Below, in pieces: positions 32,278 to 39,942 of a stretch of DNA of 64,000 nucleotides. The DNA is from Thermogladius sp023256015 (GTDB lineage Archaea; Thermoproteota; Thermoprotei_A; Sulfolobales; Desulfurococcaceae). The stretch covers positions 744,001-808,000 of the forward strand of contig NZ_CP151274.1 in assembly GCF_051131135.1 (NCBI RefSeq), read 5' to 3'. The number at the start of each line of letters is the position of its first letter. Within the stretch, counting starts at the first letter, position 1. The translations under genes and the position numbers were made by a program. The notes under the pieces were generated by a model. That model had not been told where the DNA came from. It ran no database searches and was given only the letters and a program-made list of their open reading frames with translations.

Positions 32278-32463
32278 GTGGTGATTACGCCGATCAACGA
32301 CCCAGTCAAGCTGAAGATCGTCTTCGACAGAGCGCTCAACAAGACAGTATGCCGTAGGTGCGGCGCGTTAAACCCGCCTGGTGCGACTAAGTGCCGGAGA
32401 TGCCACTCGGTGGGTACGCTGAGGCCCAAGAAAGCCGTTAGGACAGCTGCTAAGACGAGCTAA
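32278..32463 (+). CDS. rpl40e: Large-subunit ribosomal protein L40e (eL40)
   Basis: 61-residue zinc protein: PVKLKIVFDRALNKTVCRRC, then CGALNPPGATKCRRCHSVG, with the C4 pattern CRRC...CRRC of the ubiquitin-less archaeal L40e. The C-terminus TLRPKKAVRTAAK is basic. Two consecutive GTG codons at 32278 and 32281 follow GAGGTG. Confidence 0.95.
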   Translation: MVITPINDPVKLKIVFDRALNKTVCRRCGALNPPGATKCRRCHSVGTLRPKKAVRTAAKTS

Positions 32464-32528
32464 ACTGTCACGTAAGCCCTGTAAGGCTAGCAAGTTTTAA
32501 ATCTCGCTACAACATTAACAATTAGAGA

Positions 32529-32602
32529 GCCGCGGTAGCTCAGCCTGGTGGAGCGCTGCCCTGGTAAGGCAGAGGTCCCGGGTTCGAATCCCGGCCGCGG
32601 CT
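32529..32602 (+). tRNA. tRNA-Thr(GGT)
   Basis: Intron-free, 74 nt. Acceptor GCCGCGG/CCGCGGC, D-arm GCTC-AGCCTGGTG-GAGC, anticodon arm CTGCC-CTGGTAA-GGCAG, T-arm CCGGG-TTCGAAT-CCCGG, discriminator T as in archaeal tRNA-Thr. Promoter AAGTTTTAAATC about 30 bases upstream. Confidence 0.95.
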
Positions 32603-32657
32603 TGGAAACCCCACGTTCTCTTAGAATATTGCATGGCGTAGCTGGTTGTCTTGTGGT

Positions 32658-34250
32658 TCACGGGGGCTTGGGGATCGCGTCCTCCCACTTCTTATCCTGT
32701 AGTAGTTTCTTGAAGCTCAGCCAGAACTCCAGCGCGTTCTTGAACCTGTCCTCTCTCTTAAGGGTGATGGTTCTGGATAGGAGTGCGAAGAGGTCTTTGT
32801 CGACCTCTCTCGACAGCACGTCCATGGATATCTTGTCGCGGTCTACGACCAGCGGGATCACCTTCTCGACAAGCTCTCCAACCCTGGCCCTGCCCTCGGC
32901 CAGGCTCTTAAACAAAGGCTCTACCTCCTTGTGGAAAGTGGCCAACGCGGGGTAGTCGAGGAGGAATGGCTCTACGCTGATGTCCATCCCGTACACGTAC
33001 TTTAGTGCTAGGAGGTTGACCAGCGTCCTGTGGGGGAGTTTCTTGGAGGTCAGCGCTGTCAGAAGGGTCAACCCCAGCGAGTACACGTCGTAGTCAAACC
33101 CGGCCCTCATCTCAAGGAGGGATAGCGGGTCCGCGAACTCTGGTGTGAGCCTCGTGGGCTTATACCACCCCTCAACAGCCCTACCCGTACTAGCGAAGTC
33201 GCTGATGTAAGGGCGTACACCGTAGGGCTCCTTAGGGTCGCTCCTCAGTAGGATGTTGTGCGGCTTCACGTCGAGGTGTAGTATGCTGAGCGCGTGTGCT
33301 AGCGCTAGAGCCCCCGCGACCCTCAGCCCCACGCTGGCGACGAACTTCGCGTCCGCCCCTCTCCTGCTGACGTAGTCGTGTAAGTCGCCTAGGTCGGCGT
33401 AGGGCTCTATGACCACAGGCGGGTTATCGATGTAGGAGTCGGTGTCGTAGGTCTCCTGGGTGAGTATGAATCCGTGGGGGCACAGGACGTACTTCTTATA
33501 CAGGCTGAGCTCGTTGTACAAGGCCTCCCCGAGCCCCACCTTCGTCAAAAACCTCACGATCTCCTCCTTGTCAGGGTGGCATATCTGCAGCACGTTAATG
33601 TAGCTCCTCATGAAGTCGCTGATCTTCTCGGGACCCGAGAGAGCGAGTAGTGTCCCGTTTGGTAGCTTGTCCCGGGGTATCTTGAAGACGTACGTCAGCC
33701 CATCTTTCCCCACGGTTTTCAGAACGTAGGTGAAGCCTCCCTTGTCCGACACCGCCTCGACGACCTTGTAGTCGTAGAGTAGCCTTCCCACCCATATGTT
33801 AGGCGGCTTCTCCTCGGACACCCTGCTTATGATCTCCCTCAGGTAGTTTTCGATGGGGGTGTCCTTTACAACGTCGGGTGTTATCCTAGCGTAGCTAACC
33901 CTGATTACCGGGTTCGAGGCTTTATAGGAGGTCGCCACCTCGCTGAAGGCGGCTTTCCCCTTTAGCCTGATAACCCCGCCTTCTTCGACTGTCAAAGCTA
34001 TCACGTAGTCTCCGACGAGAACGCCCCTTATGTTCCTGTTCCTCTCCTCGTGCCTCAGCAGGAAGTAAACTGCCTGGTAGTCCTTGATGCTCGACTTAGC
34101 CGTCCTTTCGAGTTCGCTGAGGGCCTCGTTAAACGGCGCCCTCTTGTTAGCTACCTCGAACTTAATCCTGAGTAGAAGTCTGGATATCTGAAGGGGGTCG
34201 CCTAGGACATCGCTCAGCTCCTCGATATTGGCGTACTCTTTGAGCACCAT
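32658..34250 (-). CDS. Hanks-type serine/threonine protein kinase
   Basis: 530 residues. The first ~150 residues are an unrecognised N-terminal domain. The kinase domain then starts with a divergent glycine loop (KVVEAVSDKGGFTYVLK) and the ATP-binding Lys in YVFKI (about 190). Hinge VVIEPYADLGDLHDYV, catalytic loop HLDVKPHNILL (about 325-335; L replaces R of HRD) and YISDFASTG (DFA for DFG, about 349-356) follow, then the activation segment and the DVYSLGLTLLTAL helix. It pairs with the FHA protein gene 13 bases upstream on the same strand, so it probably signals through a phosphothreonine-binding partner. Confidence 0.88.
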   Translation of the reverse strand: MVLKEYANIEELSDVLGDPLQISRLLLRIKFEVANKRAPFNEALSELERTAKSSIKDYQAVYFLLRHEERNRNIRGVLVGDYVIALTVEEGGVIRLKGKAAFSEVATSYKASNPVIRVSYARITPDVVKDTPIENYLREIISRVSEEKPPNIWVGRLLYDYKVVEAVSDKGGFTYVLKTVGKDGLTYVFKIPRDKLPNGTLLALSGPEKISDFMRSYINVLQICHPDKEEIVRFLTKVGLGEALYNELSLYKKYVLCPHGFILTQETYDTDSYIDNPPVVIEPYADLGDLHDYVSRRGADAKFVASVGLRVAGALALAHALSILHLDVKPHNILLRSDPKEPYGVRPYISDFASTGRAVEGWYKPTRLTPEFADPLSLLEMRAGFDYDVYSLGLTLLTALTSKKLPHRTLVNLLALKYVYGMDISVEPFLLDYPALATFHKEVEPLFKSLAEGRARVGELVEKVIPLVVDRDKISMDVLSREVDKDLFALLSRTITLKREDRFKNALEFWLSFKKLLQDKKWEDAIPKPP

Positions 34251-34263
34251 ACTCCATCTTTCC

Positions 34264-34599
34264 CTACTTGAACTTAACGACTAGCACGGACTTCCCGACG
34301 GTGATTCTACTACCGTCTTTTAATCTAACCGGCCCTTTACCCTTGATCTCGACCCCGTCAACGACGGTCCCGTTAGTGCTACCCAGATCCTCGATAAACC
34401 ACTCTCCGTCACTGAAGTATATCCTAGCGTGTAGCCTCGACACGGTAGAGTCAAGTAACACGACGTCGCATGTGGGGTTACGGCCTAAAACGTATTCCCC
34501 TGGGGGAAACTCCCAGCTCACCGCGGGGAGGGGGTGTGGCGACTCTGTTAAAGTCAGCTCGATGACCTTCCCTGTTTTCTTTACCTTCCTTCTGAACAA
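34264..34599 (-). CDS. FHA-domain protein
   Basis: 111-residue phosphothreonine-binding protein made of one FHA domain. The signature residues are present: EYVLGRNPTCDVVLLDS, TVSRLHARIYF and DLGSTNGTVVDG, that is G-R, S-x-x-H and N-G-T. It is the first gene of a pair with the Ser/Thr kinase and may be its substrate or docking factor. Start ATG near 34599 with an AT-rich promoter (TTAATTTTTATG) upstream. Confidence 0.92.
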   Translation of the reverse strand: MFRRKVKKTGKVIELTLTESPHPLPAVSWEFPPGEYVLGRNPTCDVVLLDSTVSRLHARIYFSDGEWFIEDLGSTNGTVVDGVEIKGKGPVRLKDGSRITVGKSVLVVKFK

Positions 34600-34719
34600 T
34601 TTAAACGCCTCTTAATAAAAATATTCGACCAAATTAATTTTTATGCGATATGCTTGATTAAAGAAAACTGGTAAACTGGTCTTTCTGGCTGTACACGCCG
34701 CGTGCGCGACTCGCGCTTG

Positions 34720-34944
34720 CTAGGCTGGCAGCCTCCTGACAGTCCTGGTCAAGGTATACGAGTCCCGCCCCCTCGTCATCTCCAGCGTCTCCGCCTCCAC
34801 TCTGAAGCCGCAGACAGGGCACTTGTAGGCTATGGAGACCCTAAGCTTGTTGTCCATGGTCTTCTCCGACTCGTAGACGACGTACATAAGGCTACCGTCT
34901 CTCCTGCAAAGGTAGCCGTTCTCGGTCTTCGCCACCTGGGCCAT
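34720..34944 (-). CDS. Small zinc-ribbon-like protein
   Basis: 74 residues. One CPVCG knuckle (IAYKCPVCGFRVEAETLEMT) is paired with a single cysteine near the N-terminus (GYLCRRDGSLM), giving three Cys plus a possible fourth Asp/His ligand. Basic C-terminus (TLTRTVRRLPA). Unrecognised crenarchaeal protein; a nucleic-acid or protein-interaction role is possible but unproven. ATG start, single gene divergent from the M24 peptidase. Confidence 0.65.
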   Translation of the reverse strand: MAQVAKTENGYLCRRDGSLMYVVYESEKTMDNKLRVSIAYKCPVCGFRVEAETLEMTRGRDSYTLTRTVRRLPA

Positions 34945-35044
34945 GGTCTCACTTGTAAAACCTAGTCGATTTAGCGCTTATTAAGATCGGCGAGAAAAGC
35001 GTTATTAAAATAACGCAGGAATACTGTACGCTGAGGGGCTGTTT

Positions 35045-36151
35045 TTGAGGAGCATGCTCTGGAAAGTGGAGGAGATAGCGGAGAGACGCGGGCTGGACGC
35101 CGTCATTATAGTGTCGCCGGAGAACGTCGAGTACTTCACCGGTGTTAAGTCCCTGGCCGACGGGGTCGTCCTACTGTTCTACGACCGCCGGAGGAGGTCT
35201 ACGCAGGTGTACACCCCGCTCCTAGATTACTACAGGTACAGGGACTCCCTCGAGACCTCTGGTGTCGAGGTCTACGGGCTCTCGAAGACCCTTAAGCCGT
35301 CTGATGCGCGTGTCGTCGACAAGGACTGGGCCGAGCTGGTTAAGACCCTTGCTGGGGGTGGCAAGGTCGGGCTCGACGCGCGGTTCACATCACCTTTAAT
35401 GGGGGTCGTCATGAGGAGCCTGGGTGAGTATGTCGACGTGTCGGACGACATATCTAGGTACAGGGTGGTCAAGGAAGACTGGGAGATAGAGCTGATAAAG
35501 AGGGCCGTCGACGTCACGATCCAGGGCATTAGGGCTGTGGTCGACGCCGTCGACGTGGGAGTATCCGAGGCGGAGCTCGCGGGCGTCTTCGAGGGGACTG
35601 TCAGGAGGATGGGGGTCGAGGACTACGCCTTCCCTCTCATAGTATCCACCTCTCCCAACAACAGCTACCCCCACAACACACCTACAACAGCGAAGGTGAA
35701 GCAGGGCGACCTAATAGTGATAGACGTCGGGGTGAGAGTCGGCGGGAGGTGTAGCGACCTCACTAGGGTTGTAAAGGTTGGGAGTATACCGGGCGAGTTC
35801 AAGCGTCTGGTCGACGTGGTAGTCGAGGCGGTCTCCGAGTCGATCGACTCCGTACAGCCGGGCGTTAAGGCAGGGGAGGTGGCGGAGAGGGCTATAGCCG
35901 TGATGGCGAGGCACGGGCTGAAGGAGAGGTTTATACACGGACTCGGACACGGGATCGGCGTTGTAGTCCACGAGCCGCCCTACCTGAGGGTGGGCCACGA
36001 GACCGTGCTAGAGAAGAACATGGTGTTCACGATCGAGCCAGGCGTCTACATACCCGGGGTCGTCGGGGTGAGGATAGAAGAGGACGTGCTCGTAGACGAG
36101 AGGGGCGCTAGGGTCTTGTCCTCGAGTCTCAGCCGCGTCTTCGAGGTTTAG
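35045..36151 (+). CDS. M24-family aminopeptidase, Xaa-Pro dipeptidase-like
   Basis: 368 residues. The N-terminal creatinase-like domain (SPENVEYFTGVKSLADGVVL) is followed by the pita-bread catalytic domain. The dinuclear metal ligands appear in order: LIVIDVGVRVGGRCSDLTR (Asp, Asp), IHGLGHGIGVVVHEPP (His), FTIEPGVYIPG (Glu) and VRIEEDVLV (Glu). It cleaves Xaa-Pro peptides in the cytoplasm. TTG 35045 with GAGGGG upstream; ATG 35054 is an alternative. Confidence 0.93.
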   Translation: MRSMLWKVEEIAERRGLDAVIIVSPENVEYFTGVKSLADGVVLLFYDRRRRSTQVYTPLLDYYRYRDSLETSGVEVYGLSKTLKPSDARVVDKDWAELVKTLAGGGKVGLDARFTSPLMGVVMRSLGEYVDVSDDISRYRVVKEDWEIELIKRAVDVTIQGIRAVVDAVDVGVSEAELAGVFEGTVRRMGVEDYAFPLIVSTSPNNSYPHNTPTTAKVKQGDLIVIDVGVRVGGRCSDLTRVVKVGSIPGEFKRLVDVVVEAVSESIDSVQPGVKAGEVAERAIAVMARHGLKERFIHGLGHGIGVVVHEPPYLRVGHETVLEKNMVFTIEPGVYIPGVVGVRIEEDVLVDERGARVLSSSLSRVFEV

Positions 36152-36188
36152 GTTGTCAGCTCTCTAATACGGAGTGAACCAACCTTCT

Positions 36189-36971
36189 TCACGGCCCATA
36201 TTCGCCTGGCGTGATCCAGACCTCGTCGAGGACGGTTATGGTCGTTGGGTTGATCCTATTGAGCGGAGGCCTCAGTATGACCCTCAACCCCCTATTCACC
36301 GCTACAGCTAGCCCTACCGCGATGTCGTTTATTCTCAGTCTACCGACGTCGTTTATGTAGTACTCCATCTTGCCTATAGCCGTATAGAGGACTTCCAGCG
36401 AGGCGGCGCCCAGCGTTCTCAACTTCGGGACCCCTCCTTTGTCTAAGACGAACTTTCTAATCTTCTCTACTAGCCTTGGGTTGATCGTGTGGATGCAGAT
36501 CAGCCCCTTACCCCTCGTTGAGAATTTGTACTCCTCGTTGTTCAAGTAGACAACTCCGTTTAAGTACTCGTACTTCTCGTCCCTGAATACGTTGGAGACG
36601 AAACCGTAGACAACCCTCCCGTAACTCAGTTCGCTCATGGGGTACACGGCTATAGAGACGGCTGAAAAGGGTATCTCAAGCACGTAGTTCAAACTACCGT
36701 CGAGTGGGTCGGCCAGGACCAGGTAGTCTGGGTTTCTAGCGATCTCGTAGAGTCCTCTCTCCTCGCTCAAGACCCACGCGTTGATCCCCTTGGATTTGAA
36801 GAGGTCTACGAGATACTCCTCCGCCATCAAGTCTATCTTCCTAGTCGTGTCCCCTGTAATCCCTCTTCCAATCTCTACGCCCAGCTCAGCCCTACCTATG
36901 TTCTCCCGTAGGAAGCGGACTAGCTCTGTCCCTATCCAGCCTACCTCACTCTTCAGCCCCAGAACATCCAT
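36189..36971 (-). CDS. Inositol monophosphatase / type IV fructose-1,6-bisphosphatase family
   Basis: 260 residues. The metal-binding motif LADPLDGSLNYVLEIPFSAV (D-P-L-D-G) is present; KIDLMAEEYLVDLF and WVLSEERGLYEI give the first metal ligands. The C-terminal motif usually written W-D-x-x-A is replaced by RINDIAVGLAVAV, where Asp-Ile-Ala retains the key Asp. Archaeal members often hydrolyse both inositol-1-phosphate and fructose-1,6-bisphosphate, supplying di-myo-inositol phosphate synthesis or gluconeogenesis. ATG start. Confidence 0.88.
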   Translation of the reverse strand: MDVLGLKSEVGWIGTELVRFLRENIGRAELGVEIGRGITGDTTRKIDLMAEEYLVDLFKSKGINAWVLSEERGLYEIARNPDYLVLADPLDGSLNYVLEIPFSAVSIAVYPMSELSYGRVVYGFVSNVFRDEKYEYLNGVVYLNNEEYKFSTRGKGLICIHTINPRLVEKIRKFVLDKGGVPKLRTLGAASLEVLYTAIGKMEYYINDVGRLRINDIAVGLAVAVNRGLRVILRPPLNRINPTTITVLDEVWITPGEYGP

Positions 36972-37066
36972 TGAAACGCCTCGTCTCCAACAAAACCTAG
37001 GTCTGGCTGTAGTTAATTTATTAGGATGTTGGATCGGGCGTATTTAAATCCTTTCATGGAGGAGCC

Positions 37067-37387
37067 CTACTCCACAATCTTCAGCTCTCTCGCTATGTCT
37101 GCGACTCTTCTCACAGCCTCGCTCTTACCCCGCACGCGTAGGTGCTCTGCATCCACTTGCTCGACTACTACAACGCCCTCCCCCGCGTTGACGACCTTTG
37201 ACAATAGTCTCGAGAAGCCCGACGCAGGGATTATCAGTTCCTCCCCGCCCTCAACCTCGGGAGGGTCGGTCTCCTCGCCCAGTAAGGCGTAGCCTTGAGT
37301 CCTCTTCCCAGACCTCGTGGAGACCTGCTTTAGCCAGCCCTTGACGAGTATCCACTTGCCCGTCCTCGTCTTCAAGTAGACCTTCAT
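37067..37387 (-). CDS. Small beta-rich protein of unknown function
   Basis: 106 residues. Not recognised. The sequence alternates short strands (KVYLKTRTGKWILVKGWLKQ) with an acidic loop (EETDPPEVEGGEE) and ends in a helix (RRVADIARELKIVE). There are no cysteines, signal or membrane segments. Its start ATG is at 37387, about 25 bases from a TATA block (ATATATAA, 37410-37415 region), which suggests a leaderless transcript. The same TATA block may serve the C/D sRNA candidate on the opposite strand. Confidence 0.6.
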   Translation of the reverse strand: MKVYLKTRTGKWILVKGWLKQVSTRSGKRTQGYALLGEETDPPEVEGGEELIIPASGFSRLLSKVVNAGEGVVVVEQVDAEHLRVRGKSEAVRRVADIARELKIVE

Positions 37388-37441
37388 ATGCTACCATCCT
37401 ACTACACCATATATAATCCGGTTTTGAAAATCTTACCACGT

Positions 37442-37493
37442 GGGATGACCTGGCAGAGACGGACTGAACGTGTGATGTAGGTGGAGCGACTGG
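37442..37493 (+). ncRNA. Candidate C/D box sRNA
   Basis: Box C GGGATGA (37442-37448, one mismatch to RTGATGA), 15-nt guide, box D' CTGA (37464-37467), 4-nt spacer, box C' GTGATGT (37472-37478, one mismatch), 11-nt guide, box D CTGG (37490-37493, one mismatch). Spacing is that of archaeal 2'-O-methylation guides. A TATA block lies about 27 bases upstream of box C. Confidence 0.35.
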
Positions 37494-37603
37494 GACCACA
37501 ACCTTTTCATTCCACCTCTACAGAGTAATGCCCGTACTCTACGTTGGAGGCAGTAAAGGAAATATACCTTGCACCCGATATCACGTAATCGGTGGGGGAT
37601 CCC

Positions 37604-38749
37604 ATGTACTTAGACGTTGTAAGAGAAGTAGAGCAGCTGGTGTGGCCTAGGAAAATGAGGCTGTTCACAGCAGGGCCGGTGGCCTGCTTCCCGGAAGTGC
37701 TGGAGGCGATGAAGTTCCAGATGTTCAGCCACAGGTCTAAGGAGTACCAGGAGCTCCACAAGGACGCTACGCTGAGGCTGAAGAAGTTCCTAGAGGCCGA
37801 CAAGGCCACAGTCCTGCTGATACCCTCCAGTGGGACCGGCTTCATGGAGGCCAGCGTGAGGAACGCGATATCCCCCCGAGGTAAGGTCCTAGTAACGGTG
37901 ATAGGCGAGTTTGGGAACAGGTACAGGGAAGCCGTGGAGAGGAACGGGAGGATACCCGTTGTCCTCGAGAAGGAGCTGGGCAAGGCTGTCAAGCCAGAGG
38001 AGCTGGACGACGCGCTGAAAAAGAACCCGGACGTGGAGGCCGTCACGATAACATACAACGAGACGAGCACCGGCGTCCTCAACCCGCTGAGGGAGCTGGC
38101 TAAAGTCGCAAAGGAGCACGGGAAGCTGGTTTTCGTAGACGCGGTGTCGGCGATGGGTGCGGCCGACATAAAAGTAGACGCGTGGGGTATAGACCTAGTC
38201 TTCGCTAGTAGCCAGAAGGCGTTCGGCCTTCCGCCAGGCTTGGCCATGGCGGCTGTCAGCGAGGAGGTCTTCGAGAGGGCCAAGAAGATACCTGAGAGAG
38301 GCCTGTACTTCGACCTCCTAGAAATAAGGGAGTTCCTAGAGAAGCAGTGGTCGACCCCGACAACGCCGCCGATCTCGATAGTCATAGGGCTGGACGTGAT
38401 GCTCAGGGTCATCGACCGGATGGGCGGAAAAGAGGCCTGGCTCAAGATGTACGCCGAGAGGGCCGAGACTATAAGGAGAAGAGTCCTCGAGCTAGGCCTA
38501 GAGCTGTTTGCTGAGCCGGGCTATTATAGCCCCACAATAACGGTAGTCTACAACCCGCCCGGCGTCAAGGGGCCCGTGATATATGAGGAGCTGAGGAAGC
38601 GGGGGATAGAGATAGCCAAGGGCTACGGTAAGGTCAGGGACATCACGTTCAGGATAGGGCACATGGGCTACATCACCCAAGAGGACATAGAAGAGCTGTT
38701 CAAGAACCTCAAGGAGGTACTGACCTCCCTCGGCTTCGCCAAGAGGTGA
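37604..38749 (+). CDS. Class V aminotransferase (serine/alanine-glyoxylate or phosphoserine type)
   Basis: PLP enzyme of about 381 residues. RKMRLFTAGPVACFPEVLEAM opens the domain. The PLP lysine is in FASSQKAFGLPPGLAM (Ser-Gln-Lys-Ala-Phe-Gly), and the pyridine-N Asp is in VFVDAVSAMG. Relatives transaminate serine, alanine or glyoxylate. Since the SerA gene starts in the last codons of this gene, it probably provides the aminotransferase step of serine synthesis or its reverse. I prefer ATG 37604 after GGTGGGGG over GTG 37592. Confidence 0.9.
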   Translation: MYLDVVREVEQLVWPRKMRLFTAGPVACFPEVLEAMKFQMFSHRSKEYQELHKDATLRLKKFLEADKATVLLIPSSGTGFMEASVRNAISPRGKVLVTVIGEFGNRYREAVERNGRIPVVLEKELGKAVKPEELDDALKKNPDVEAVTITYNETSTGVLNPLRELAKVAKEHGKLVFVDAVSAMGAADIKVDAWGIDLVFASSQKAFGLPPGLAMAAVSEEVFERAKKIPERGLYFDLLEIREFLEKQWSTPTTPPISIVIGLDVMLRVIDRMGGKEAWLKMYAERAETIRRRVLELGLELFAEPGYYSPTITVVYNPPGVKGPVIYEELRKRGIEIAKGYGKVRDITFRIGHMGYITQEDIEELFKNLKEVLTSLGFAKR

Positions 38750-39675
38750 AGAGCTTGGTATACAGAGTTCTCGTCGCGAGCAAGATCAGCAGGAGCGCAG
38801 TAGACTACTTGAAGTCTCAGGGCTTCGAGGTAGTCGAGGTACACGAGCCCGGCGAAGAGGAGCTGGCCAGGCTCATCAAGGGCTTCCACGCGATAATCGT
38901 GAGGAGCAAGCCTAGAGTAACAAGGAGAGTTATCGAGGCCGCCGACGAGTTGAAGGTGATCGCCAGGGCCGGCGTGGGCCTCGACAACATCGACGTCCAG
39001 GCTGCCGAGAGCAGGGGTATAAAAGTCGTGAACGCCCCCGAGTCGGTCACGCAGGCTGTTGCAGAGCTGACCGTGGGCTTAATGTTAGCGCTCCTGAGGA
39101 AGATCGCGTTAAGCGACAGGAAGATGAGAGAAGGCATTTGGATTAAGCACGAGGCGGTGGGCACTGAGCTGAGGGGCAAGACTTTAGGCATTGTCGGCTT
39201 CGGCAGGATCGGCAGGGCGGTGGCTAGGATCTGCTACTACGGGTTCGGCATGAAGATCATCTACACGGATAAACAGTGCGACAGGGAGGCTGGGAGGGAG
39301 TTCAACGCCGAGTGTGTAGACCTAGACACGCTGCTCAGGGCGGCGGACATCGTCTCCCTTCACGTCCCCTTGACGCCCGAGACGACGCACCTGATCAACG
39401 AGGAGAAGCTGAAGTTAATGAAGAAGACGGCTATTCTAGTGAACACGGCTAGAGGTGCTGTAGTCGACACCAACGCCCTAGTAAAAGCCCTTAAAGAAGG
39501 CTGGATAGCAGGTGCAGCACTAGACGTGTTCGAGCAAGAGCCGTTGCCGAAAGACCACCCGTTACTCCAACTGGACAACGTGGTCTTGACCCCTCACATA
39601 GGTGCCAGTAGCGTAGAGGCCCAGGATCAAGCCGGGCTAGAGGCCGCCAAGAAGATAGTCGAGCTTTTGAAGTAG
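38746..39675 (+). CDS. serA: D-3-phosphoglycerate dehydrogenase
   Basis: NAD-dependent 2-hydroxyacid dehydrogenase, first step of serine synthesis from 3-phosphoglycerate. 309 residues, the short form without an ACT domain. Rossmann motif TLGIVGFGRIGRAVARI, catalytic Arg in VNTARGAVVDTNAL, Glu in LDVFEQEPLP and His in VLTPHIGASSVEAQ. The GTG start at 38746 overlaps the aminotransferase stop by four bases. Other 2-hydroxyacids are possible substrates, but the neighbour supports serine metabolism. Confidence 0.9.
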   Translation: MKSLVYRVLVASKISRSAVDYLKSQGFEVVEVHEPGEEELARLIKGFHAIIVRSKPRVTRRVIEAADELKVIARAGVGLDNIDVQAAESRGIKVVNAPESVTQAVAELTVGLMLALLRKIALSDRKMREGIWIKHEAVGTELRGKTLGIVGFGRIGRAVARICYYGFGMKIIYTDKQCDREAGREFNAECVDLDTLLRAADIVSLHVPLTPETTHLINEEKLKLMKKTAILVNTARGAVVDTNALVKALKEGWIAGAALDVFEQEPLPKDHPLLQLDNVVLTPHIGASSVEAQDQAGLEAAKKIVELLK

Positions 39676-39772
39676 ATTTTATTCATCTCTCATCACTTTT
39701 CTCTTCCTCTGTAATACAAGCTGCGACAGAGATGATTGGGAAAGCCGAGAAAAGCAAGAAGAGACTTTGTGG

Positions 39773-39894
39773 TAACGGCGGGGCCTGCCTCGCGGCAGGG
39801 GTATAGCGGGGGGTGGATTTGAACCACCGACCTCGGGGTTATGAGCCCCGCGGGCTACCTGGCTGCCCTACCCCGCTGCTTTGCCCCGCCGTTA
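39773..39894. repeat. Perfect 12-bp inverted repeat enclosing initiator tRNA-Met
   Basis: TAACGGCGGGGC at 39773-39784 and its exact complement GCCCCGCCGTTA at 39883-39894 flank the tRNA, 19 bases from its 3' end and 5 bases from its 5' end. The transcript would place the tRNA inside a GC-rich stem. A smaller CCTGCC-TCGC-GGCAGG hairpin lies within the 3' trailer. Confidence 0.85.
39804..39877 (-). tRNA. Initiator tRNA-Met(CAT)
   Basis: 74 nt, no intron. Acceptor AGCGGGG/CCCCGCT with the A1-U72 pair typical of archaeal initiators, anticodon arm CGGGG-CTCATAA-CCCCG with the three G-C pairs of initiators, T-arm GGTGG-TTCAAAT-CCACC, discriminator A. The GGGCAGCC D-arm also fits initiator tRNAs. 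Confidence 0.95.
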
Positions 39895-39942
39895 TCTATA
39901 TTATTCTACACGGGTTTTTAAAGCTCAGTTGTATACAGTGGT

